DNA of 64,000 bases from Streptomyces fulvoviolaceus (GTDB taxonomy: Bacteria > Actinomycetota > Actinomycetes > Streptomycetales > Streptomycetaceae). The notes beneath the pieces are model-generated. The model was not told the DNA's origin, ran no database searches, and worked only from the letters and a program-made list of their open reading frames with translations. The position numbers were made by a program, and so were the translations under genes. Within the stretch, counting starts at the first letter, position 1; each line of letters starts with the position of its first letter. The stretch covers positions 160,510 through 224,509 of the forward strand of contig NZ_JOEY01000028.1 in the NCBI RefSeq assembly GCF_000718165.1, in the 5' to 3' direction. Positions 20,106-28,415 of this stretch are shown here, piece after piece.

Positions 20106-21584
20106 TCACTTCTTCTTGGCGCCGCGCTTCTCGCGCACCCGCACCGAGATGTGGATCGGCGTCCCCTCGAAGCCGAACTCCTCACGCAGCCGGCGCTCGA
20201 TGAAGCGCCGGTAGCCCGCCTCGATGAAGCCGGAGGCGAAGAGCACGAACCGCGGGGGCTTGGTGCCGGCCTGGGTGCCGAACAGGATGCGCGGCTGCTT
20301 GCCGCCGCGGACCGGGTGGGGATGGGCGGCGACCAGTTCGCCGAGGAAGGCGTTCAGGCGGCCCGTCGGGACGCGGGTCTCCCAGCCGGCGAGGGCGGTC
20401 TCGATCGCGGGGACCAGCTTCTCCATGTGGCGCCCGGTGCGCGCGGAGACATTGACGCGCGGCGCCCACGCCACCTGGCCGAACTCGGTCTCGATCTCCC
20501 GCTCCAGGTAGTAGCGGCGCTCCTCGTCGAGGGTGTCCCACTTGTTGTAGGCGATGACGAGCGCACGGCCCGCGTCCACGGCCATGGTGACGATGCGCTG
20601 GTCCTGGACCGAGATGGACTCGGAGGCGTCGATCAGGATGACCGCCACCTCGGCCTTCTCGACGGCGGCGGCGGTGCGCAGCGAGGCGTAGTAGTCGGCG
20701 CCCTGCTGGAGGTGGACGCGCTTGCGGATGCCCGCCGTGTCGACGAACTTCCAGATGACGCCGCCGAGTTCGATCAGCTCGTCGACCGGGTCGCGGGTGG
20801 TGCCGGCGACCTCGTTGACGACGACCCGGTCCTCGTTCGCCACCTTGTTCAGCAGCGAGGACTTGCCGACGTTCGGGCGGCCGATGAGCGCGATGCGGCG
20901 CGGGCCGCCGACCGCGGTCCCGAAGGTCTGCTCGGGGGCGTCCGGCAGCGCCTCCAGGACGGCGTCCAGCATGTCGCCGGTGCCACGGCCGTGCAGCGCG
21001 GAGATGGGGTGCGGTTCGCCGAGGCCCAGGGACCACAGGTAGGACGCGTCGGCCTCGCCGCTCTGGCCGTCGACCTTGTTGGCGGCCAGGACCACGGGCT
21101 TGCCGGCCTTGCGGAGCAGTCGTACGACCGCCTCGTCGGTGTCGGTGGCGCCGACCTTGGCGTCGACGACGAACACGACCGCGTCGGCGGCCTCGATCGC
21201 GTACTCGGCCTGGGCGGCCACGGAGGCGTCGATGCCGAGGACGTCCTGCTCCCAGCCGCCGGTGTCGACGACCTTGAAGCGGCGGCCCGACCACTCGGCC
21301 TCATAGGTGACGCGGTCGCGGGTGACACCGGGCTTGTCCTCTACGACGGCCTCGCGGCGCCCGATGATCCGGTTGACGAGTGTCGACTTGCCGACGTTCG
21401 GGCGGCCGACGACGGCGAGCACGGGCAGCGGCCCGTGCCCGGCGGCCTCGATGGCCCCCTCGACGTCCTCGATGTCGAAGCCCTCTACCGCGGCGAGCTC
21501 CATGAACTCCGCGTACTCGGCGTCGCCAAGCGCTCCGTGGTCGTGCTCCTCGCCCGAGCCCTCGGAGTGGATGTGGTCGTTCAT
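20106..21584 (-). CDS. der: ribosome-assembly GTPase Der (EngA)
   Basis: 492 residues from ATG 21584 (GAGG upstream), excluding a 22-codon upstream extension. A tandem pair of G domains: GRPNVGKST (60-68), DTGG, NKVD; and GRPNVGKSS (235-243), DTAGIRK, NKWD. A C-terminal KH-like domain ends in REKRGAKKK. Der acts in 50S subunit maturation. The acidic 50-residue N-terminal extension ([15 protein letters not shown]) is typical of actinobacteria. Last gene of a cmk-acyltransferase-der unit. Confidence 0.96.
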   Translation of the reverse strand: MNDHIHSEGSGEEHDHGALGDAEYAEFMELAAVEGFDIEDVEGAIEAAGHGPLPVLAVVGRPNVGKSTLVNRIIGRREAVVEDKPGVTRDRVTYEAEWSGRRFKVVDTGGWEQDVLGIDASVAAQAEYAIEAADAVVFVVDAKVGATDTDEAVVRLLRKAGKPVVLAANKVDGQSGEADASYLWSLGLGEPHPISALHGRGTGDMLDAVLEALPDAPEQTFGTAVGGPRRIALIGRPNVGKSSLLNKVANEDRVVVNEVAGTTRDPVDELIELGGVIWKFVDTAGIRKRVHLQQGADYYASLRTAAAVEKAEVAVILIDASESISVQDQRIVTMAVDAGRALVIAYNKWDTLDEERRYYLEREIETEFGQVAWAPRVNVSARTGRHMEKLVPAIETALAGWETRVPTGRLNAFLGELVAAHPHPVRGGKQPRILFGTQAGTKPPRFVLFASGFIEAGYRRFIERRLREEFGFEGTPIHISVRVREKRGAKKK

Positions 21585-21663
21585 GAAGTCCGTACCTCGT
21601 TCATCGTGGTGATCGGTGGACCACCCGGCCCTTTTGCCGGATTGATCCACTACTCAGTGTCGC

Positions 21664-22308
21664 CTAGCGGCCGGTCAGCCGCCTGGCGTTTTCCAGGTGC
21701 GCGGTGAGCTGCTTCTGGATGCGTTCTGTGGCCTCGTCCAGGGCCTTGCGGGTACGCCGCCCGGAGCCGTCCCCGGCCTCGAACGGGTCGCCGAAAACGA
21801 CGTCGACGCGGCTGCGCAGCGCAGGCAGCGCCTTTATCAACCGTCCCGGCCTGTCGGAACTTCCCAGGACGGCGACCGGGACGATCGGGGCTCCGCCGCG
21901 TACGGCGAAGTACGCGAGCCCGGCACGCAGCGCGGCGAATTCGCCCTCGCCACGGGTGCCCTCCGGGAAGATGCCGAGGACCCCGCCGTTCTCCAGCACA
22001 CCCAGCGCGCGCGTGATGGCCGTCCGGTCGGTGGTGTCACGGTCGACCTTGATCTGGCCGACGCGGGTCATGAACGGGGCGAGCGGGCCGACGAACGCCT
22101 CCTTCTTGACCAGGAAGTGCGAGGGCCGGGGCGCCACGCCGATGACCATCGGGCCGTCGATGGCGTGGGAGTGGTTGACCGCGAAGATCACCGGGCCGGT
22201 CACGGGGACCTTCCAGGCGCCCAGGACGCGTGGCTTCCACAGCCCGTACATCAGGCCGACGCCGATACGCCGTCCGACCTCGGCGCCCTTCTCGGAAGGA
22301 GCAGTCAC
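21664..22308 (-). CDS. 1-acylglycerol-3-phosphate acyltransferase (PlsC-like)
   Basis: 214 residues from GTG 22308, overlapping the cmk stop (GTGA). Acyltransferase motifs NHSHAID (HX4D), KVDRDTTDR (block II), FPEGTR (block III) and IVPVAV (block IV) are all present. These enzymes acylate lysophosphatidate in phospholipid synthesis at the membrane. Translationally coupled to cmk; der follows 79 nt later. Confidence 0.9.
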   Translation of the reverse strand: MTAPSEKGAEVGRRIGVGLMYGLWKPRVLGAWKVPVTGPVIFAVNHSHAIDGPMVIGVAPRPSHFLVKKEAFVGPLAPFMTRVGQIKVDRDTTDRTAITRALGVLENGGVLGIFPEGTRGEGEFAALRAGLAYFAVRGGAPIVPVAVLGSSDRPGRLIKALPALRSRVDVVFGDPFEAGDGSGRRTRKALDEATERIQKQLTAHLENARRLTGR

Positions 22309-22991
22309 TTGTCGGCCCGCTTCTCCTCGATGAGGGTGACGACGCACTCGATGACCTGCGCGAGCGTGAGCGCGGTGGTGTCCACTTCGACCGCGTCGTC
22401 CGCCTTGGCGAGCGGCGAGGTCTTGCGGGAGGAGTCGGCCGCGTCCCGCTTGATCAGGGCCTCGCGGGTGGCGTTGACGTCGGCGCCCTTGAGCTCACCG
22501 CTGCGGCGGGCGGCACGCGCCTCCGGCGAGGCGGTGAGGAAGATCTTCAGGTCGGCGTCGGGCAGCACGGTCGTACCGATGTCACGCCCCTCGACGACGA
22601 TGCCGTCCGGAGCGGAGGCCGCGATGGAGCGCTGCAGCTCGGTGATCCGTGCACGCACCTCCGGTACGGCGCTCACCGCGCTGACCTTGGAGGTGACCTC
22701 CTGGGTGCGGATCGGGGCGGCCGCGTCCGTGCCGTCGACCGTGATCGTCGGGTTCGTCGGGTCGGTGCCGGAGATGATCTCCGGCTTGCCGGCCGCGGCG
22801 GCGATCGCGTGCGGGTCGTCGATGTCGATCCCGTTGGTCACCATCCACCAGGTGATCGCCCGGTACTGGGCACCGGTGTCCAGGTAGCTCAGGCCGAGCT
22901 GCGCGGCGACAGCCTTCGACGTGCTCGACTTGCCCGTGCCGGAGGGACCGTCGATGGCGACGATCACGGGCTTGGCGGCGCCGTTTTCCAC
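22305..22991 (-). CDS. cmk: cytidylate kinase
   Basis: 228 residues from GTG 22991 (MENGAAKPVIVAID), with GGAAGG about 10 nt upstream. P-loop GPSGTGKSSTSK, DTGAQYRA, the CMP-binding insert, and VEGRDIGT / RDAADSSR of the lid region. Phosphorylates CMP/dCMP with ATP in the cytoplasm. First gene of the cmk-plsC-der unit; the 236-nt gap upstream holds a Streptomyces repeat that separates it from tyrA. Confidence 0.95.
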   Translation of the reverse strand: MENGAAKPVIVAIDGPSGTGKSSTSKAVAAQLGLSYLDTGAQYRAITWWMVTNGIDIDDPHAIAAAAGKPEIISGTDPTNPTITVDGTDAAAPIRTQEVTSKVSAVSAVPEVRARITELQRSIAASAPDGIVVEGRDIGTTVLPDADLKIFLTASPEARAARRSGELKGADVNATREALIKRDAADSSRKTSPLAKADDAVEVDTTALTLAQVIECVVTLIEEKRADK

Positions 22992-23124
22992 GGGGGGACA
23001 CCTTCCTGGTGCGGTGCGGTGGGGTGTGCGGGGCGCGATCGTGCCCCGCACAAGGTTACTGGGTGCGGGTCACTCGTCCGGACGCGCGAGGGATGGAAGG
23101 CGGTGCCCACCGAGTGCCGGTCCG

Positions 23125-23206
23125 CGCATCCAGCCCGTCCGGCGTTTGAGGACGAGGCCCCTTCAGGGCCGAAGCGGGGGTCTGGGGGCGGCAGCCCCCA
23201 GAGACG
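23125..23206. repeat. Streptomyces intergenic repeat ('GTCCGGCGTTTGAGGAC' type)
   Basis: CCAGCCCGTCCGGCGTTTGA, then GGACGAGGCCCCTTCAGGGC and a GGGGGTCTGGGGGCGGCAGC tail. This sequence is recognised as a highly repeated intergenic element of many Streptomyces genomes. The only copy in this window. Confidence 0.75.
23182..23201 (-). terminator. hairpin within the repeat, probable terminator of aroH-tyrA
   Basis: CTGGGGG-CGGCAG-CCCCCAG, a 7-bp GC stem 27 nt past the tyrA stop and before the cmk start on the same strand. The repeat thus supplies the terminator here. Confidence 0.5.
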
Positions 23207-23227
23207 GCCACGACAGCGCCGGCCACT

Positions 23228-24313
23228 TTACTGGCGGATCGCCCACCCACGTTCCCTCAGCGAAGCGCTCAGCACAGGCGCAGCCTGCGGCTCCACCATC
23301 AGCTGCACCAGACCGGCCTGCTGCCCCGTCGCATGCTCGATCCGCACGTCCTCGATGTTGACCCCGGCCCGTCCCGCGTCCGCGAAGATGCGGGCCAGCT
23401 GGCCGGGCTGGTCGTCGATGAGGACGGCCACGATCTCGTAGACCCGCGGAGCGGACCCGTGCTTGCCGGGAACACGGACCTGGCCCGCGTTGCCCCGGCG
23501 CAGGACGTCCTCGATCCCGGTGGCGCCCTCACGGCGCTTGCCCTCGTCGGAGGACTGCAGGGCCCGGAGCGCCTGCACCGCCTCCTCCAGGTCCGCGGAG
23601 ACGTCCGAGAGGAGGTCGGCGACCGGCCCCGGGTTCGCGGAGAGGATGTCGATCCACATCCCCGGGTCGGAGGCGGCGATCCGGGTCACGTCCCGGATGC
23701 CCTGCCCGCACAGCCGTACGGCGGCCTCCTCGGCGTTCTGCAGGCGCGCGGCGACCATGCTGGAGACCAGGTGGGGCATGTGCGAGACGAGCGCCACCGC
23801 GCGGTCGTGGGCGTCGGCGTCCATGACGACCGGGACGGCACGGCAGTGCGAGACCAGTTCCAGGGCGAGGTTCAGGACCTCGGTGTCGGTGTCCCGGGTC
23901 GGGGTCAGCACCCAGGGGCGGCCCTCGAAGAGATCGCCGGTCGCGGCCAGCGGGCCGGACTTCTCCCGGCCCGACATGGGATGCGAGCCGATGTACGACG
24001 ACAGGTCGAGGCCCAGCGCCTCCAGCTCGCGGCGCGGGCCGCCCTTGACGCTGGCCACGTCGAGGTAGCCGCGGGCCGCACCCCGGCGCATGGCGTCCGC
24101 GAGGACCCCGGCGACATGGGCGGGCGGGGCGGCGACGATCGCCAGGTCGACCGGGCCCTCGGGCGCCTCGTCCGTGCCGGCGCCGAGCGCGGCCGCCGTA
24201 CGGGCCTGCTCGGGGTCGTGGTCGGCGAGGTGCACGGTGACGCCCCGCTGGGACAGGGCCAGCGCGGCGGACGTACCGATGAGCCCGGTTCCGACGACGA
24301 GGGCGGTTCTCAC
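23228..24313 (-). CDS. tyrA: prephenate dehydrogenase with ACT domain
   Basis: 361 residues, ATG overlapping the aroH stop (ATGA). NAD-binding GTGLIGTSAALAL, then DVASVKGGP and the substrate segment GSHPMSGREKSGP with the catalytic His, and SHMPHLVSSM. The C-terminal ACT domain (about 290-361: VYEIVAVLIDDQPGQLARIF) points to feedback control by tyrosine. Converts prephenate to 4-hydroxyphenylpyruvate in tyrosine synthesis; the gene before it makes prephenate. Confidence 0.95.
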   Translation of the reverse strand: MRTALVVGTGLIGTSAALALSQRGVTVHLADHDPEQARTAAALGAGTDEAPEGPVDLAIVAAPPAHVAGVLADAMRRGAARGYLDVASVKGGPRRELEALGLDLSSYIGSHPMSGREKSGPLAATGDLFEGRPWVLTPTRDTDTEVLNLALELVSHCRAVPVVMDADAHDRAVALVSHMPHLVSSMVAARLQNAEEAAVRLCGQGIRDVTRIAASDPGMWIDILSANPGPVADLLSDVSADLEEAVQALRALQSSDEGKRREGATGIEDVLRRGNAGQVRVPGKHGSAPRVYEIVAVLIDDQPGQLARIFADAGRAGVNIEDVRIEHATGQQAGLVQLMVEPQAAPVLSASLRERGWAIRQ

Positions 24314-24672
24314 TGGGCGATGTCCTTGCGCAGGGCTGCCGCGGAGCCGAGGTAGACGTGCGCGATGTCGGCACGGGGCTTGCCGGACTCTATGTGCGCG
24401 AGGACACGGACGACACGGGGCATCGCGCCCTCGATGTCGAGTTCCTGGGCGCAGATCAGCGGAACGTCCACGATGCCCAGCTTGCGCGCCGCGGCCGCCG
24501 GGAAGTCGCTGTGCAGGTCGGGCGTGGCCGTGAACCAGATGCTGATCAGGTCGTCCGCGGTCAGTTCGTTCCGCTCCATGATGGCGGTGAGCAGGGCCCC
24601 GACCTGCTCGTCCATATGGCCGGCCTCGTCCCGTTCGAGTTGGACGGCGCCCCGGACAGCTCGTACCGCCAC
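24310..24672 (-). CDS. aroH: chorismate mutase, AroH type
   Basis: 120 residues from GTG 24672, AAGGAG about 8 nt upstream; the length matches the AroH class exactly. RAVRGAVQLERDEAGHM, NELTADDLISIWFTATPDLH, CAQELDIEGAMPRVVRVLAH and the terminal VYLGSAAALRKD are the trimeric pseudo-barrel enzyme's signature, with active-site Arg, Glu and Cys. Catalyses chorismate to prephenate. Translationally coupled to tyrA. Confidence 0.95.
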   Translation of the reverse strand: MAVRAVRGAVQLERDEAGHMDEQVGALLTAIMERNELTADDLISIWFTATPDLHSDFPAAAARKLGIVDVPLICAQELDIEGAMPRVVRVLAHIESGKPRADIAHVYLGSAAALRKDIAQ

Positions 24673-24718
24673 GGCTCTGCTCCTTGCTGATGTACGGATC
24701 GGCTCTTGCACATCCAGC

Positions 24719-25129
24719 CTAGTCAGCCCGTGCGGCCCCGGTCCCCGGCGCCCGCACGCTGAGACGGCGGTCCGCCTGCAGGGACTGCTGCTTGACGAGC
24801 TCGTCCAGGGAGGCGGGCACCTGGCCGCCCGGGGTCAGCTTGTCGACGGCTCGCGGCAGGACCTGGGCGAGCTCGTCCGCCGCCTGGTCCGGAGTGACGC
24901 CGGCCTGCTCGGCGACCTGCTGGAGGGTCTCGTCGGGCAGCGCCTGCTGGATCTGGGCGCCGGTGACGGACTGGTTCGCGCCGGTGCCGACCCAGGAGTC
25001 CTTCTGCTCGGCGAGGCCCGACTCGGCGAGCATGTCGAGCAGCGCGCCCGGAATGTTGCCGCCCGAGCCACCGGCCTGACTCCCTCCGAGGACCCCGCCC
25101 AGCAGACTGCCGAGATCGTTACCCGCCAT
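24719..25129 (-). CDS. YidB-family (DUF937-like) protein
   Basis: 136 residues from ATG 25129. Gly-rich N-terminus NDLGSLLGGVLGGSQAGGSG, then helical segments LLDMLAESGLAEQKDSWVGT and VTGAQIQQALPDETLQQVAE, PDQAADELAQVLPRAVDKL. YidB proteins are small, soluble and uncharacterised. No signal peptide. Possibly the first gene of the unit leading to aroH-tyrA (gap 46 nt). Confidence 0.82.
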   Translation of the reverse strand: MAGNDLGSLLGGVLGGSQAGGSGGNIPGALLDMLAESGLAEQKDSWVGTGANQSVTGAQIQQALPDETLQQVAEQAGVTPDQAADELAQVLPRAVDKLTPGGQVPASLDELVKQQSLQADRRLSVRAPGTGAARAD

Positions 25130-25296
25130 GACCACGCCTTTCAGAAGGGGCTGGCCAGGAGCCGGCCTCGAACCCTGCCAATGTCACCGAATCGACCCAA
25201 TTTCGCTACTTGGAGCGACACGCGCCGGTGCGCCTCTGGACGGCGGGCCCCGGGTCCGCTCTCATGGCAGGAAGCTCGCCTCGGGGGAGGGCATTG

Positions 25297-25956
25297 ATGA
25301 AGCGTTCCGGACCGCTGGTCACGCTGCTCGCAGGACTGCTGCTCGGTCTGTTCCTGCTGTCGCTCAACGCGACGACGGGAGAGAAGACCACGGCATCGTC
25401 CGTGCAGGAGTCGCCCAGCACCAAGGCGTCGCCCAGTCCGACGCCCACTGAGACCACGCCGTCGGCCAGTCCGTCGCCGTCGCGGACGGCCGCGCCCACC
25501 GGCGTCTACACCGGCCGAACCGCCGACGACTCCTCGGCCGTCGCCATCTCCCTGCGTGACGGCAAGGCGATCGCGTACTTCTGCGACGGCCAGAACATCG
25601 AGTCGTGGCTGAAGGGCGACGTGAAGGCCGACGGCAGCATGCGGCTCACCGGCAAGGGCACGACGCTGGACGCCACGCTCAAGGGGAGCAGGCAGCTCAG
25701 CGGCACGGCCAACGTCGGCGGCGGGGACTACGCCTTCACCATCGACAAGACGGAGAAGTCGTCCGGGCTCTACCGGGCGAACAGCTCGGTGGCCGGCGCG
25801 AAGATCGAGGGTGGCTGGATCGTCCTGCCGGACGGCGAGCAGGTCGGCATCCTCAGGCGCGACGGCAAGGCCTCGGCAGCACCCGAGATCGACCCGGAGA
25901 CCGGTGCGGTGACGGTCGACGGAGAACAGCTCACGGCCCGCCCGGTAACCCCCTGA
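25297..25956 (+). CDS. secreted/membrane-anchored protein, Streptomyces-type
   Basis: 219 residues from ATG 25297 (GGGGGAGG 6 nt upstream). One N-terminal hydrophobic helix (LVTLLAGLLLGLFLLSLNA), a Ser/Thr/Pro linker (about 28-65), then a beta-rich domain (TGVYTGRTADDSSAVAISLR, GTTLDATLKGSRQLSGTANV, DYAFTIDK). There is no lipobox, so it is either anchored by the helix or cleaved and secreted. Role unknown. The DUF6529-Rieske pair follows 22 nt later and may be co-transcribed. Confidence 0.75.
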   Translation: MKRSGPLVTLLAGLLLGLFLLSLNATTGEKTTASSVQESPSTKASPSPTPTETTPSASPSPSRTAAPTGVYTGRTADDSSAVAISLRDGKAIAYFCDGQNIESWLKGDVKADGSMRLTGKGTTLDATLKGSRQLSGTANVGGGDYAFTIDKTEKSSGLYRANSSVAGAKIEGGWIVLPDGEQVGILRRDGKASAAPEIDPETGAVTVDGEQLTARPVTP

Positions 25957-25978
25957 CCTCTGATCGAGGGAGCCGATC

Positions 25979-26563
25979 ATGACCGTCGACCCGAACGCCG
26001 CCACTCAGGGCTTCCCCTCCCCCGAACCGGCCCGCCCCCGCCCGAACCCCGCGCGCTACCTGGTCCCGGCGCTCGTCGCCGCCGCGGTCGCCATCGCCCT
26101 GGGCGCGTACGGCAAGGTCCACGACCCGGCGGGGACGTCCTTCAACCTCGCCGGCTTCAGCAGCACGGGCGCGGTGAAGTCGTGGCTGGCGACAGGCGCG
26201 TTCTTCTTCGCGATCGTGCAGCTCGTCTCGGCCCTGATGGTGTACGGCAAACTGCCGGGCCCTCGCTGGTCGGCGAAGCTGCACCGCTGGTCGGGCCGGG
26301 TGGCGTTCCTCGCGGCGGTGCCGGTCGCGGTGCACTGTCTGTACGCGCTGGGCTATCAGTCGTACGAATCGCGCGTTTTGTGGCACTCCCTCATGGGTTG
26401 CTTCTTCTTCGGTGTTTTCAGTGCAAAGATGCTGTTGCTCCGCTCGGAGCGACTTCCCGGCTGGCTGCTGCCGATCGTCGGCGGGCTGGTCTTCACCGCT
26501 CTCACCATCATCTGGCTGACCTCCGCCCTCTGGTTCTTCCGCACTTTCGGAGTGACGACATGA
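25979..26563 (+). CDS. DUF6529 four/five-helix membrane protein, probable heme-b carrier
   Basis: 194 residues from ATG 25979 (GAGGGAG upstream). Five hydrophobic segments. Histidines in KLHRWSGRVAF, VAVHCLYALGY and LWHSLMGCFFF sit at helix ends in the manner of cytochrome b561/ferric-reductase-type heme ligands (inference from pattern). The stop overlaps the Rieske ATG (ATGA), so a stoichiometric membrane electron-transfer pair is likely. Electron donor and acceptor unknown. Confidence 0.75.
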   Translation: MTVDPNAATQGFPSPEPARPRPNPARYLVPALVAAAVAIALGAYGKVHDPAGTSFNLAGFSSTGAVKSWLATGAFFFAIVQLVSALMVYGKLPGPRWSAKLHRWSGRVAFLAAVPVAVHCLYALGYQSYESRVLWHSLMGCFFFGVFSAKMLLLRSERLPGWLLPIVGGLVFTALTIIWLTSALWFFRTFGVTT

Positions 26564-26970
26564 CGCAAGGCCCGACGCGACGCACGGTCCTCTTCGCAAC
26601 GGGCGCGGCGGCGCTCACCGTCGGATGCAGCGAGTACGGCGACAACAGCGACTCCGGGTCCGACTCCGTGGAGGCGTCCGCGGGCACGGAGCTGGCGAAG
26701 ACGAGCGACATCCCGGTCGGTGGCGGCAAGATCTTCAAGGACGAGAAGGTCGTGGTGACCCAGCCGAAGGAAGGCGAGTTCAAGGCCTTCTCGAACATCT
26801 GCACCCACCAGCAGTGCCCGGTGGCCAACGTCTCGGACGGCACCATCAACTGCACCTGCCACGGCAGCAAGTTCAAGATCGCGGACGGTTCGGTGGCCAA
26901 TCCCCCGGCGACGAAGCCGCTGCCCGAGAAGCAGATCACCGTGGACGGAAATTCGATCCGCCTGGCGTGA
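26560..26970 (+). CDS. Tat-exported Rieske [2Fe-2S] lipoprotein
   Basis: 136 residues. N-terminus TRRTVLFATGAAALTVGC combines a twin-arginine signal with a lipobox (LTVGC). The Rieske motifs CTHQQCPV and NCTCHGSKF supply the two Cys and two His cluster ligands plus the disulfide pair. The domain is short and lacks the QcrA membrane helices. Being folded with its cluster before export fits Tat. It would stand on the outer face next to the DUF6529 protein. Confidence 0.88.
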   Translation: MTQGPTRRTVLFATGAAALTVGCSEYGDNSDSGSDSVEASAGTELAKTSDIPVGGGKIFKDEKVVVTQPKEGEFKAFSNICTHQQCPVANVSDGTINCTCHGSKFKIADGSVANPPATKPLPEKQITVDGNSIRLA

Positions 26971-26992
26971 ACCGCGCCGTACGCTCCGGGAC

Positions 26993-27736
26993 ATGCGCCC
27001 CGAGACCCTGGTCCGTGACCACACGATCTACGCCTGCGTGATGGGTTCGCGCGCCTTCGGTCTGGCGACGGACGGCAGCGACACGGACCGCCGGGGCGTC
27101 TTCCTCGCCCCCACGCCTCTGTTCTGGCGTTTCGACAAGCCGCCGACGCATGTCGAAGGACCGGCCGAGGAGCAGTTCAGCTGGGAGCTGGAGCGCTTCT
27201 GCGAGCTGGCGCTGCGCGCGAATCCGAACATCCTGGAGTGCCTCCATTCCCCGCTCGTGGAGCACGTCGACGACACCGGCCGTGAACTCCTCACCCTGCG
27301 CGGGGCGTTCCTCTCCCACCAGGCGCACGAGACGTTCGCGCGCTATGCGCTCGGCCAGCGGAAGAAACTGGACGCCGACGTACGACAGCACGGCACCCCG
27401 CGCTGGAAACACGCGATGCACCTGCTGCGCCTGCTGATGAGCTGCCGCGATCTGCTGCGCACGGGCGCCCTCACCATCGACGTCGGCGACCAGCGCGAGC
27501 CCCTGCTCGCGGTGAAGCGCGGCGAGGTCCCGTGGCCCGAGGTCGAGTCCTGGATGACCCGCCTGGCCGGCGAGGCGGACGAGGCGTCCCGGCGCAGCCC
27601 GCTCCCGGCCGAGCCGGACCGGCGCCGCGTAGAGGACTTCCTCGTCCGCGTCCGCCGTACCTCAGCGCTCCAGCCGCAGCCGTACGACGAACTCGTGGAG
27701 GGCGTCGTAGACGCTCGGGGCGTCCGGCAGCGCTGA
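26993..27736 (+). CDS. COG3541-type nucleotidyltransferase (copy 1)
   Basis: 247 residues from ATG 26993. Polymerase-beta-fold nucleotidyltransferase head: CVMGSRAFGLATDGSDTDRR (GS...DxD metal motif) and GVFLAPTP, followed by a helical domain (NPNILECLHSPLVEHVDD; LLRLLMSCRDLLRTGALTID). The family (also called YcgL-type predicted nucleotidyltransferases) has no established substrate. The protein seems to lose its natural end after FLVRVRRTS and continue about 20 residues through sequence antisense to copy 2, giving a 75-bp tail-to-tail overlap. It follows the Rieske gene by 22 nt. Confidence 0.82.
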   Translation: MRPETLVRDHTIYACVMGSRAFGLATDGSDTDRRGVFLAPTPLFWRFDKPPTHVEGPAEEQFSWELERFCELALRANPNILECLHSPLVEHVDDTGRELLTLRGAFLSHQAHETFARYALGQRKKLDADVRQHGTPRWKHAMHLLRLLMSCRDLLRTGALTIDVGDQREPLLAVKRGEVPWPEVESWMTRLAGEADEASRRSPLPAEPDRRRVEDFLVRVRRTSALQPQPYDELVEGVVDARGVRQR

Positions 27737-28411
27737 CGCGGCCTGCGCCTCGTCCAGCACCCCGTGCAGCCGCTCGACATCGGCCGCCACGCGCGCGTGG
27801 TCGACGTCGGCGGCCCCGTGCTCCTGTTCGGCCTTCGCGGCGATCAGGTCCGGCAGGTACACGGGGGCGTCGATCTCGCCGAGCAGCGTGGGCAGTTGGG
27901 CCTGCACCTCGCCGCTGCGCATCAGATGGATTCCGGTGAGCAGCACGCGGAAGGTGTAGAGCAGCGGCTTGAGTTCACCGGTCTTGTCGAACAGCCGCCA
28001 TTGGGTCGCCGCGAACCCCCGGTAGTGATGGGCGTGGTGGCTGGTGAGGACGCCGGGCGCGAGTGCGGCCAGCTCCTGGTGTGCGTCGGTGGTGTGCACG
28101 ACGAGCGGCGAGAGGAGCTGCTCCAGCACATAGCCGTTGCGTCGCAGCATCAGCCGTACGAACTTGCGCAGGTCGTGGGTGACAAGGTCCATCTCGACGC
28201 CGTCGCGGAACCACATCCTGGACCGGGTCTCCTCCGGCTCCCGCAGCCCGACGAGGTCGGCGGCGGGCAGCAGATGGACGCCCCGCAGGTCCACGTCCGA
28301 GTCACGCGACGGGAAGCCGTAGAGGTGCGCGCCGGAGACGGTCGCGAACAGCAGGGGGTCGGGCTGTTCGGCGACCACCGGGGCCAGGTCGAGGTCCAGG
28401 GCGTCGATCAT
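27662..28411 (-). CDS. COG3541-type nucleotidyltransferase (copy 2)
   Basis: 249 residues, ATG start, 4 nt after the ADP-ribosylglycohydrolase stop. ATVSGAHLYGFPSRDSDVDL is the nucleotidyltransferase motif (Ala in place of the usual Ser after Gly; both Asp kept), then RGVHLLPAADLVGL. Helical domain with YVLEQLLSPLVVHTTDAHQE and LLTGIHLMRSGEVQAQLPTL. It is a paralogue of the convergent copy 1 and the last gene of a Nudix-ADP-ribosylglycohydrolase-nucleotidyltransferase operon. A role in adding or removing nucleotides on RNA or protein is inferred only from its partners. Confidence 0.83.
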   Translation of the reverse strand: MIDALDLDLAPVVAEQPDPLLFATVSGAHLYGFPSRDSDVDLRGVHLLPAADLVGLREPEETRSRMWFRDGVEMDLVTHDLRKFVRLMLRRNGYVLEQLLSPLVVHTTDAHQELAALAPGVLTSHHAHHYRGFAATQWRLFDKTGELKPLLYTFRVLLTGIHLMRSGEVQAQLPTLLGEIDAPVYLPDLIAAKAEQEHGAADVDHARVAADVERLHGVLDEAQAASALPDAPSVYDALHEFVVRLRLER

Positions 28412-28415
28412 GGGC

